DNA of 64,000 bases from JADMJV01 sp964649085 (GTDB lineage Bacteria > Vulcanimicrobiota > Xenobia > Xenobiales > JADMJV01), in contig CAZYPN010000026.1 of NCBI GenBank assembly GCA_964649085.1, positions 1 through 64,000 of the forward strand, written 5' to 3'. The notes beneath the pieces are model-generated. The model saw only the letters and a program-made list of their open reading frames with translations. It made no database searches and had not been told where the DNA came from. Below, one piece after another: positions 9,025 through 16,823 of this stretch. The position numbers and the translations under genes were made by a program. Within the stretch, counting starts at the first letter, position 1; each line of letters opens with the position of its first letter.

Positions 9025-9332
9025 GGCGCCTCCAGGTTGGGTTTTGGTTCCAGGGGTCGAGCCCGATGGCGGCCCTGGGTCTGGCGGTACAGCCCGTCGG
9101 CCAGGCGGTCGGGGTCGGTGAGGGCCTCCTGGTAGACAATGCGAGCCTGGCGAGAGTCGAAGTCGACGACAACCCGTTTCACCCCGGGCAGTTGTTCAAA
9201 GGCCCGGCGCACCCGAGCGGTGCAGGCCAGATCGCAGGTGATGCCGCTAACCAGAAACACCGTCTCAGCCGCTCGAATTGGCGTCGACGAGCCGAGCAAA
9301 AAAAGAAAGAGTGTGAAAATTGCCCCCCGCAT
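9021..9332 (-). CDS. Small exported heavy-metal-associated (HMA-like) domain protein
   Basis: A 103-aa protein starting at the ATG at 9332. A signal peptide (FTLFLFLLGSSTPIRAAE) is followed by an HMA-like ferredoxin fold: FLVSGITCDLACTARVRRAF, LPGVKRVVVDFDSRQARIVY. The usual GMTCxxC becomes GITCDLAC (Cys33 and Cys37, spacing CxxxC), so metal affinity may differ from copper or mercury chaperones. It is coupled by a 4-base overlap to the metallopeptidase-like gene and might deliver or sense a metal in the periplasm. The ORF is open far upstream, but only this segment has protein-like composition. Confidence 0.75.
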   Translation of the reverse strand: MRGAIFTLFLFLLGSSTPIRAAETVFLVSGITCDLACTARVRRAFEQLPGVKRVVVDFDSRQARIVYQEALTDPDRLADGLYRQTQGRHRARPLEPKPNLEAP

Positions 9333-9367
9333 TCGCCAGTGTTCTTGTACCGATCGGAATACCCCTG

Positions 9368-10525
9368 CTACAGTTGCAGTTGCAAACTGTCGGTCTCGCC
9401 GTGGGGGCTGTGGCGCATACTCGAGAAGGTCAGATAGCGTGGCTGCCAGGTTGAAGGCAGGAAGAACACCAAAATGCCGGCGGAGGTTGCCTTGGGGTTC
9501 ACCAGGTCCTCTCGAGGCATACCCCCGGGCAGGCTCCACATCGCCAGCGCCTGATGGTGCAGGGCTACCCCAAGAGGTCGTTTCTGGTCGGTAACCAGTT
9601 TCCAGGAAGGTTGAGACTGTCCCAAGCCGAGCTTTTTCGTGTTCAGGTTGCGTGCCTGGATTTGCAGCAGCAGCACCTGTTGCCCCTTTTGAAATACCCT
9701 CGACTGCACATAGTTCAAGTGCTCTTCGAGTTTGTCCGGGCTCGTGCGCTGGTTCCAGGGCAATTGGCAGTAGGCCTCGATGGTCTCGATTGTCGACCGG
9801 CCGGAAAGGCGCAGGCACCAGTGCTGATTGCTCACCCAATGGCCAGCCGGACCTCTTCCCTGGTGGGGCTTGGCAGCGCTGCCCGCACCGCGGGCCGGGG
9901 CCGGCATAGCAACCAGCGGCACCTGGGTTCGGGCAGCAGGCTTTTCCAGTTTGATCACCAGGCTCTCACTTTCGCCATCGTGACTGTGGCGAAGGCTGGT
10001 GAAGAAAAGGTCGGTGGGTCGACTCACCTGGGGCAGAAAAAAGAGCAGGGAAAAGCGCAATGCCTTGCCTGCAGGCACCTCAACACGCTTGGGCAGTCCG
10101 CTCTCCAAAGCGTCCAGCGCCTGGTTCAGGTGGCTGTCGCCCAGGCCCACTTGCGAGGCGTCAGAACTGCGCAGGCGCCAGTTGGGAATGGCCCGTCCCA
10201 ACGGCTTGGCGCCTTTGCCTGGATGACAAAATTCGATATCGAGCAACACGACCTTCTTGCCTCGGCCAAAAACAATCTTTTGCACTTGTTGGAAGTGCGC
10301 TTCGCCGGGACCCTCTCGCCAACGAAGGGCGCGATAATCGGCCAGGCTAGAGATTTCCCGCGACTGCCTCAACCTGAGGGTCCAAGACCCATTGCTTACC
10401 CAGCTACCAGCGGGGCCAGACGCGAACAGCACCTTGTCTGCCGGCGTGGGCTGCCCCGAGACGACGCTCAGCAAACAAAACAGGCTGACCACTGTCGCTA
10501 GCATCGTTTTCCAAGGCAAGCCCAT
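9368..10525 (-). CDS. Secreted protein with two tandem homologous domains
   Basis: A 385-aa protein with a signal peptide (TMLATVVSLFCLLSVVSGQ) and a strong ribosome site (AAGGAGG, 10 bases before the ATG). The mature part is an internal duplication. Residues about 40-195 and 228-385 share, in order, a G(S/H)WVSN start, a LRLxxxxxI strand, a Q(K/S)xVFxxGxxVLLLxI strand, L(G)xGxSxLNQAL-like and LxFFLP segments, and an HSxHGExxSLxxxL end. The function is unknown. Two such domains with charged, His/Glu-containing ends could bind ligand or metal. It is co-directional with the HMA/protease/TIG genes after a 35-base gap and is probably in the same transcript. Confidence 0.8.
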   Translation of the reverse strand: MGLPWKTMLATVVSLFCLLSVVSGQPTPADKVLFASGPAGSWVSNGSWTLRLRQSREISSLADYRALRWREGPGEAHFQQVQKIVFGRGKKVVLLDIEFCHPGKGAKPLGRAIPNWRLRSSDASQVGLGDSHLNQALDALESGLPKRVEVPAGKALRFSLLFFLPQVSRPTDLFFTSLRHSHDGESESLVIKLEKPAARTQVPLVAMPAPARGAGSAAKPHQGRGPAGHWVSNQHWCLRLSGRSTIETIEAYCQLPWNQRTSPDKLEEHLNYVQSRVFQKGQQVLLLQIQARNLNTKKLGLGQSQPSWKLVTDQKRPLGVALHHQALAMWSLPGGMPREDLVNPKATSAGILVFFLPSTWQPRYLTFSSMRHSPHGETDSLQLQL

Positions 10526-10641
10526 GAATTCGTCCTCCTTTTTGTGGGTTTTCAGTGTAGTGGCAGGAACCGGGGTTGTCCAACCCGAGCCCGGCCGAGC
10601 CTTAAAAGGAGCCCCGGGGCGGTCTCTCCAAATCAGCCTCC

Positions 10642-11505
10642 ATGTCGGCCAACCCGTCCTCAGAACGTCGAGTCGCGCTGGTCGTGGGGGCCTCTGCGGG
10701 CATCGGGCTGGCCACCGCCGAGGGCCTGCTGCGCCAGGGTTTTCGCGTCATCCTGGGCTGTCGCAACGCCACGCGGGGCCAGGGGGCTGTGGCCGAATTG
10801 CAACGGGCCACGGGGCTGGAGGCCGAGTTCCTCGCGCTTGACCTGGAAAGTCTTGCCTCCTTGCAAAGCGCTGTCGAAGAGCTGCACCGCCGCTGTTCCC
10901 GACTCGATGTGCTCATTCACAACGCCGGGGTGGTCTACCCCCAGCGGCGCACCACCGCAGACGGGTGGGAGGCTCAACTGGCCGTCATCTACCTCTCGCC
11001 GTTCTGGCTAACCCAACAAGTCGAGGGGCTCTTGCTGGGTGGACACGAGGCCCGCGTGGTCAACGTGGTCTCCGATTTGCATCGCGGCGGTTGTCTCAAC
11101 TTCGACGACTTTCACATGCAGCGGGGCTATCACTTCCTGTCCAGCTACCGCCGGGCCGAGCTCGCCAAGATTCTCTGGACCTACCAACTGGCCCGGCGCT
11201 GGCAGGGCACGGCCGTCAGCGCCAACTGTGTTCATCCCGGTGGGGTTCGCAGCCAGCTCTTCCGTCACTTTCGCGGGCCGCTGGGCTGGCTCATCTGGCT
11301 ATCGGGCTGGCTGAAACAAAGCCCCCAAAGCGGTGCTCGAGGCAGCCTTCAGCTGGCCCTGTCGCCCTCGCTAAAGGGTGTCAGCGGCCAATACTTCGTG
11401 GGCATCCGTCGGGGCCAGTCCTCGGCGGTCAGCCGCGATGAACGCCTGGCCGAGCGCCTCTGGAGCCACAGCCAGGACGTCATCGCCGCTACCGCTCCGA
11501 GCTAG
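10642..11505 (+). CDS. Short-chain dehydrogenase/reductase family protein lacking catalytic Lys and Asn
   Basis: A 287-aa SDR of the retinol-dehydrogenase/WWOX-like type. The dinucleotide loop VGASAGIG (residues 15-22), the DLESLASLQ adenine-side strand and IHNAGV (residues 92-97) are normal. The catalytic region is altered: the motif that is usually YxxSK reads Y169-R-R-A-E173, with glutamate in place of the catalytic lysine, and the usual AVNHLG asparagine is isoleucine in AVIYLSPF. Ser144 in VNVVSDLHR is kept. It may bind NAD(P) but be inactive, or use another mechanism. It is divergent from the secreted-protein run, and its 3' end overlaps the convergent peptidase gene by 17 bases. Confidence 0.85.
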   Translation: MSANPSSERRVALVVGASAGIGLATAEGLLRQGFRVILGCRNATRGQGAVAELQRATGLEAEFLALDLESLASLQSAVEELHRRCSRLDVLIHNAGVVYPQRRTTADGWEAQLAVIYLSPFWLTQQVEGLLLGGHEARVVNVVSDLHRGGCLNFDDFHMQRGYHFLSSYRRAELAKILWTYQLARRWQGTAVSANCVHPGGVRSQLFRHFRGPLGWLIWLSGWLKQSPQSGARGSLQLALSPSLKGVSGQYFVGIRRGQSSAVSRDERLAERLWSHSQDVIAATAPS

Positions 11506-12103
11506 CCGCTGGATAGGTATCGCCCACGGTTTCCAACTGCCTCAGCCGATCCAGTGCGGCGGGGGTCACCACGAGTTCCTCGGGTTGCGGCAGTCGACGT
11601 TGGCGAATCAGCCTCCGGGCCTCGGGCGACGACAGGTCCAGCTGGCCAAAGCGCTGGGGCTCGCCCAGGCGAATGCCGGCCCCGCGATCGAACACCATCC
11701 AGATCAGCTCCGAGCAATACAGCTCTTCGTCGCCCCACCGGAACTGGGCATCGTAGGCTCTACCCAGCAGGCGCTGCCCTTCGGCCAACATTGCCAACCG
11801 CTGCTGCTTGCTCAGCCCCCCGCGATAGCGCTTCACGCGATAGTGTCGGCCCTGCCCCCGGTCCAGGAAATCCTCCAGGTGGGTTCGCTGCACCCGACCG
11901 GCCGCTTCAAAGACCCACCAGCGCCCGCGGTCCTGCCACAGAATGCCACAGTGGCTCAGGGGTGAGCGGGTCACCACTCGAATGGGCCAGGACTGAGCAG
12001 TCTGGCTGGTGTGAAAGATGAGGTCGCCGTTGCGCCAGGGCTCGGCCGCCGCGGCTCCCGACCCCCACATCCAGGCCCAGGTCGCCAGCAGCGCAAGGCG
12101 CAT
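11489..12103 (-). CDS. Exported permuted papain-like (C92/YiiX-type) amidase or peptidase
   Basis: A 204-aa protein with a signal peptide (MRLALLATWAWMW...AAAAE). It has the circularly permuted NlpC/P60 layout of the YiiX/YebB-like C92 family: GDLIFHTSQT and a His strand SPLSHCGILW (H51) come first, and the catalytic cysteine comes late in ELYCSELIWMVFD (C130). Proteins of this type hydrolyse cell-wall or protein amide bonds. The start codon overlaps the stop of the upstream coiled-coil gene (TGATG), so the two are translationally coupled. The last 17 bases overlap the 3' end of the convergent SDR gene. Confidence 0.8.
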   Translation of the reverse strand: MRLALLATWAWMWGSGAAAAEPWRNGDLIFHTSQTAQSWPIRVVTRSPLSHCGILWQDRGRWWVFEAAGRVQRTHLEDFLDRGQGRHYRVKRYRGGLSKQQRLAMLAEGQRLLGRAYDAQFRWGDEELYCSELIWMVFDRGAGIRLGEPQRFGQLDLSSPEARRLIRQRRLPQPEELVVTPAALDRLRQLETVGDTYPAASSER

Positions 12104-12669
12104 CACCAACCCCTGCGCCCCGGTGAACAGTCCCAGCAAAACAGGTGATGAGGCATTTTGGAGCGCCCGCAGGCGCAGGTCGTTTCCGGAAAATGGGCCG
12201 CCTTCCAGGCGGCATTGCGACGGTCGTTGGCCACCCTTTGCTGCTGACGAATGCCCTCGTAGATGTCCTGGATCTCCCGTTGGGTCTGGGCCATCTTGGC
12301 CTGATGCTCGGCATCGCGCCGTTGCTGCTCCCAACGTTGACGGTCGCGGGCCTGCTGTTGCTCCACGCGCTGCCGCTCGGCCGCCTCAAAGGCCATCCGC
12401 GCCTGTTCCAGCAGATTCTTCAAACTGTCGGCGGCCATCCGCAACCGCTCGCCCAGCGCCGGATGCTGGTCGGCCCGAGCCGCCCAGTTGCGCTGAAAAG
12501 CGTCCAGCTCGGCAGCCAGCTGCAAAAAATGCAGCCTGGCGTGGTCTGGCCTCGCTCCCGCTACCGGCAGCAGAAATTTCCTGGCCAACGCGTCCCATTC
12601 CGACTGCAGCACGGGCAAGGGGTCGGGTTCTCCAAAGGGACGCAGGAAAAAGCCTTTGCGCTCGGTCAT
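12103..12669 (-). CDS. Coiled-coil protein with C-terminal zinc ribbon
   Basis: A 188-aa cytoplasmic protein without a signal peptide. The central region (about residues 85-150, ERQRVEQQQARDRQRWEQQ) is an uninterrupted charged, Gln-rich coiled coil. The C-terminus carries two cysteine pairs, CAC and CWDC (TTCACGRSKMPHHLFCWDC), typical of a small zinc ribbon. The function is not recognised. It is coupled to the C92 peptidase downstream. A short SD (AGGGGA) precedes the ATG. Confidence 0.7.
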   Translation of the reverse strand: MTERKGFFLRPFGEPDPLPVLQSEWDALARKFLLPVAGARPDHARLHFLQLAAELDAFQRNWAARADQHPALGERLRMAADSLKNLLEQARMAFEAAERQRVEQQQARDRQRWEQQRRDAEHQAKMAQTQREIQDIYEGIRQQQRVANDRRNAAWKAAHFPETTCACGRSKMPHHLFCWDCSPGRRGW

Positions 12670-12784
12670 TCCCCTGCCTTCTCAGCCCGGCCGGCTCACC
12701 CCTTGTCGCGCAAGCAGGTCACAGGTTCCACGAAATGGCTTGGGAGGCCACTGCCATCAAGAGAAGCTCCAGGGTGTTGCCCCT

Positions 12785-14977
12785 TTAAGATTCCGGCTCG
12801 GCCAGTTGCTGCATCAGCCCCTGCAGCGGCTGCCACCACTGTTCCAGGGGTCGCTCCCCTCCGGGGTCCAGCCATCGTTTCAGGTCGCGCAGGTCGCTAA
12901 AGCGAGTTTCTCCGTGTTGCAAACCCACCGCCAGCGAGGCCGATTTCCCAGAATCCAGCATGTCCAGCAGCTTCTGGCAGGCCTGGGCGGTCAGGCGCAC
13001 GGCCAGGGTTCGGTCGAAGGCGGTAGGGTCGCCGCCCTGCTGTAGATGGCCCAGAATGGCCTGACGCACATCGAAATCGCAGCGTCCCTCCTCTTCAAAC
13101 AGATTGGCGATGAAGGGCGTATTATACAGGCTGCTGGCGCACTCGTTGCGAATCACCAGCCCCACTCTGCGTCCCCGACGGAAGCCTTCCCTAAAGGAAT
13201 GCAGGTCGGCCAGCAGCCGCTCGATATGCAGCGCTTCCTCTGGCAAGTAGACCTGTTCGGCGCCCGTGGCCAGGGCAGCCATCAAAGCCAGGTAGCCGCA
13301 GCGGCGTCCCATGACCTCCACAATAAAGCAGCGCTGGCTGGCCACGGCCGACTGCTTGATCTTGTCCACCACTTCCACGATGCTATTCAAAGCCGTGTCG
13401 GTTCCGATCGACAGATCGGTTCCCGGCAGGTTGTTGTCAATCGTGGCGGGCACACACACCACGGGCAGCCCGAAGGAAGGATAGTGTTCTTCTTGTTGGC
13501 GCAGGGTGGCGGCCGTTTCATAGGCGGCCAGGCCGCCCACGATCAACAGCCCTTGCAGCTGAAATTGCTCAATATGCCGGGCCACCGCATACAGATCGTG
13601 TCCGCTCAGCAGCTTGCGGTTGGTGCCCAGTTCGGCTCCGCCTCGCGAAGACCAGCCACTGACGTCCATCCAGCCGATCTCGCGAAGCTCTCCTTCCACC
13701 AAACCCTTCAGGCCGCGCTGGATGGCCAGCACCGTGTGGCCCTGATCGGCCAGCATTCGCACCGCCGCCCGCACCGCTGTATTCATGCCCGGAGCCGGGC
13801 CCCCAGCGTGCATCACCCCGATACAGCGTCGCTCGCTTTGGAACGGCCCCGGGCACACTTTGCCCAGCACCTTACGGGTTTGCAATGACTCCTGGAAGAA
13901 GTGCCCGCGCAAGAGGATCGCTTCCTGCTCATCGCCGGCTTTCAGAGCTTCGCTCACCTTCTGGCTGAGCTCCAGGCAGTCTTTCAATCGCGCCCGATAG
14001 GGATGATTGCCCCTCATTCCCACCAGCACCGGCTCCCCGTCGCCTTCGGCCAGCGTCTCTACCGCGGCTGCCCCCAGCAACGTGCTCTGGTTACGGTCGA
14101 AAGCCGTAGGAGCTCCGCCTCTTTGCACGTGGCCCAGAATGGTCACCCGAACTTCCTCGCCCAACCCCTGATGAATGGCCTGCTGGACCTGCTGCGATCC
14201 GATCGCAGCCCCCTGAGTATCCTGTGCCCCCTCGGCCACCAGCACGATGCTGGCACGTCTGCCCGCCTCGCGTGCCTGCTTGAGTTTCTGGCACAGCTGG
14301 GCGGGCCAGTCCGGTCCCAACGGCGACTCCGGCACAATGGCCACTTCGGCCCCTGAAGCCAGCGAGGCCATCACCGTCAGGTATCCGCAGCGTCGCCCCA
14401 TGACTTCCACCACGAAAATCCGGCGGTGACTGTCGGCCGTGCTGAACAGCCGGTCGGTGGCTTCCACCACCCGATTCAGGGCCGTATCGGCGCCAATGCT
14501 CACATCGATGCCCGGCAGGTCGTTGTCGATCGAACCCGGCAAGCCGACCACTCGCAGCATCGGATGGCGGGCTGCCAGTTCGGCAGAAATCTGGCCTGTG
14601 TTCACCAGTTCGGCCAGCAGATCGCTCCATTCTTCATACAGCATCTGGGCCCCGGTCAGGCTGCCATCGCCTCCAATCACCACCAGTCGGTCCAGCCCCA
14701 CGGCCAGCATGTTCTTGACGGCGCGAAGGCGCCCACCGCGCTGACGAAATTCGGCACTCCGGGCCGAACCCAGAATCGTCCCGCCTTTATGCAGAATGCC
14801 GCTGACGTCGTGCCACTGCAAAGCACGCAGTTGGGTGCCTCCCGCCAGCAGGCCTTCATAGCCGCCGTAGATACCCCAGCATATCCACTTACGGCGCAGT
14901 GCCGAACGGGTCACGGCCCGAATGGCGGCATTCATACCCGGGGCGTCGCCCCCGCTGGTCAAAACTCCAAGATGCAT
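12785..14977 (-). CDS. pfkA: Tandem (two-lobe) ATP-type 6-phosphofructokinase
   Basis: A 730-aa glycolytic enzyme (fructose-6-phosphate to fructose-1,6-bisphosphate) made of two fused PFK lobes, about twice the length of normal bacterial PfkA. The N-lobe (1-370) has an intact ATP loop GGDGS (102-106), LTSGGDAPGMN, and a catalytic PGSIDNDLPG with D151. The C-lobe (384-730) keeps the fold (AGGPAPGMNTAVRA, PATIDNNLPGTD, EVMGRRCGY) but GGDGS has become GGLAA (481-485), so it should not phosphorylate and may be an allosteric lobe. This is the arrangement known from fungal and animal PFK. I chose the ATG at 14977 because the family begins there (MHLGVLTSGGDAPG); the frame stays open to an ATG at 15088. 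It follows the HerA-like gene on the same strand. Confidence 0.93.
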   Translation of the reverse strand: MHLGVLTSGGDAPGMNAAIRAVTRSALRRKWICWGIYGGYEGLLAGGTQLRALQWHDVSGILHKGGTILGSARSAEFRQRGGRLRAVKNMLAVGLDRLVVIGGDGSLTGAQMLYEEWSDLLAELVNTGQISAELAARHPMLRVVGLPGSIDNDLPGIDVSIGADTALNRVVEATDRLFSTADSHRRIFVVEVMGRRCGYLTVMASLASGAEVAIVPESPLGPDWPAQLCQKLKQAREAGRRASIVLVAEGAQDTQGAAIGSQQVQQAIHQGLGEEVRVTILGHVQRGGAPTAFDRNQSTLLGAAAVETLAEGDGEPVLVGMRGNHPYRARLKDCLELSQKVSEALKAGDEQEAILLRGHFFQESLQTRKVLGKVCPGPFQSERRCIGVMHAGGPAPGMNTAVRAAVRMLADQGHTVLAIQRGLKGLVEGELREIGWMDVSGWSSRGGAELGTNRKLLSGHDLYAVARHIEQFQLQGLLIVGGLAAYETAATLRQQEEHYPSFGLPVVCVPATIDNNLPGTDLSIGTDTALNSIVEVVDKIKQSAVASQRCFIVEVMGRRCGYLALMAALATGAEQVYLPEEALHIERLLADLHSFREGFRRGRRVGLVIRNECASSLYNTPFIANLFEEEGRCDFDVRQAILGHLQQGGDPTAFDRTLAVRLTAQACQKLLDMLDSGKSASLAVGLQHGETRFSDLRDLKRWLDPGGERPLEQWWQPLQGLMQQLAEPES

Positions 14978-15230
14978 CCCACAACCATGGGGTCGTCCCC
15001 CCTCTTGGGCTATGATCCGGGTCAGTTCAGCAATCCCAAGAACTTTTTCAGGCCCCATCGTCTCCATGGCCCCGAGCAGGCCTGGCATTGGAGAGAGGCG
15101 GTGGTGCTGTCACTGGCCAGTACGCCCGCTTGGTGGTTCGCTCCCGCGCTCCTCTGGGGTTAAAGCCCGCGGGCGGGCGAACATCACCAGCGGCTTTCCA
15201 TAGCCCGCCCCGGCGACATCTTCGGGGATC

Positions 15231-16772
15231 TCAAGCAGGGCCGGGGGAGGGGTCTGGCCCCCGCTGCATCTCGCGCACCCAGTCCGGCGGCACCGTCCGC
15301 CGCGGTTGGCTCTCGGCCGCTTCGCTTTCGCGCGTGGCCCAGGCGGGAAAGGGAAAGCGCACCAGCAGAGGCATCGGAATCTCTGGCTGCGACACGATCA
15401 TTGTGCCCGGCAGCAATAGCGATGCCCGCTGGACCATTCCCCCGGTCAGCCAGGCGCTGCTTTCGCGGGCGGCCTCGGCGCACTCCAGGCGGCCGGCCAC
15501 CCGCAGCGAGGCGTTGGCCACCACCCGCTGCTCCACCTGGCTGGCCATCTGCTCGGCTCCCACCAGAATGATGCCCAGGCTGCGCCCTCGCTCGGCAATA
15601 TCCAGCAACACGCGCCCAATCGGTCCCATGCCCTCGCGGGGGGCATACTGGTTCAGCTCGTCCAGCATCAAATAGACCCGCGGGTGCTGGCTGCCCTGAC
15701 TCTCGCGACCTTGCAGCACGGCCTGCAGAACGCTGGCCACCACGAAGCTGCGGGCCCGCTGGCTCAAGCGATTCACGTCCACCACGTTCATGCTGGCCTC
15801 ATAGTTGAAGTTCCCCCCCGGGCCGATCAGCGCCGCTACCTGGGGCGTGATGCTGCGCAGCCTGCGAATCAGCGAGCTGCGAGTGTTGGCCGTGCTCTTC
15901 TCAAACCAGCCACAGTCCGATTGCTCTGCCTGATGACAGATAATGTCCGTCAGGTGGGGCAGGTCGCGCACCTGCACGCCATCCACCACCAGCTCATCGC
16001 CCTGCGCCTGCTCACACAGCGCCTGGGCCAAACCGTCAATGGCGAATTCCAGAGCGGGTGAGGTTTCTTCGTCGACAAACAGGTGGCGAATCAATTCTTC
16101 GCGAGCAAACCGCCCCAGGCTCCACAGCGGGGCGTCGACACCGTGATAGGCCACCTGCGGAAACGGTCCACAAGGCAGACCAAGGCGGGCATAATCCCGC
16201 TCGTCGTCCCTGGCCAGCGTGGCATTGGACTTATGCAAATACAACAAGTCGTCGCCTTTCACATTGAACACAATCACCCTCGAGCGCTCGGCCAGCGGGC
16301 TGTGCAACAGCCCGTAGAGCAGAAACAGTGCATAGCTCGTCTTGGTGGCTACGCCCGACATGCCCATGATGTTCACGTGGGCCCCGTGGGTGCCGGTGAA
16401 ATAGTCCAGGTTGAAGTAGGCCGGCTCGCCATTGGCCAGCAGTCCGGCCGGAATTTTCCGCGCCATCTGGCTGAAGCGCAAGGCCCAGGCCACATTTTCA
16501 CCGTCGGCCAGCCACACCTCTGACCCGGGCGCGGGCGGTACGTAGACTTCCGGGTGAATCCGCAAGACCTTTACCAGCGCCGTATAGCGGTCGCTCCTCT
16601 GGGTCGAATCGACCATGCCCCAATAACGCACCGACCCATAATCCGCCACCTGATGTCGGGCCACCACCACCTCATCCAGCTTCAGCTGACCCGGATCGTC
16701 CACTTCTACCGTAAATTCCAACGAGGTTGCGGGCGGCGACTCCGCCACGCGGAAGAGTTTCGAATTGCTCAC
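15231..16772 (-). CDS. HerA/DUF87-type ATPase with variant P-loop
   Basis: A 513-aa hexameric-ATPase-like protein. An N-terminal beta-barrel-like HAS domain (about 15-85) precedes a RecA/FtsK-type core. The P-loop reads GMSGVATKTS (137-146), with Lys144-Thr145 but with threonine instead of the usual glycine before the lysine and one extra residue. Walker B is VYLMLDELNQ (D371-E372). A later arginine/sensor region has IAERGRSLGIILVGAEQ, as in HerA DNA translocases. HerA normally works with NurA nuclease; no NurA is seen here. The gene lies 51 bases after the 1056-aa composite gene on the same strand, which hints at a shared transcript. The start is a GTG that abuts its own GGGGAGG ribosome site. 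Confidence 0.88.
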   Translation of the reverse strand: MSNSKLFRVAESPPATSLEFTVEVDDPGQLKLDEVVVARHQVADYGSVRYWGMVDSTQRSDRYTALVKVLRIHPEVYVPPAPGSEVWLADGENVAWALRFSQMARKIPAGLLANGEPAYFNLDYFTGTHGAHVNIMGMSGVATKTSYALFLLYGLLHSPLAERSRVIVFNVKGDDLLYLHKSNATLARDDERDYARLGLPCGPFPQVAYHGVDAPLWSLGRFAREELIRHLFVDEETSPALEFAIDGLAQALCEQAQGDELVVDGVQVRDLPHLTDIICHQAEQSDCGWFEKSTANTRSSLIRRLRSITPQVAALIGPGGNFNYEASMNVVDVNRLSQRARSFVVASVLQAVLQGRESQGSQHPRVYLMLDELNQYAPREGMGPIGRVLLDIAERGRSLGIILVGAEQMASQVEQRVVANASLRVAGRLECAEAARESSAWLTGGMVQRASLLLPGTMIVSQPEIPMPLLVRFPFPAWATRESEAAESQPRRTVPPDWVREMQRGPDPSPGPA

Positions 16773-16823
16773 CTCCCCGTTTTCAACAGCCCTCAGAATC
16801 GGCCTTCACGACCCATTCCTCCA

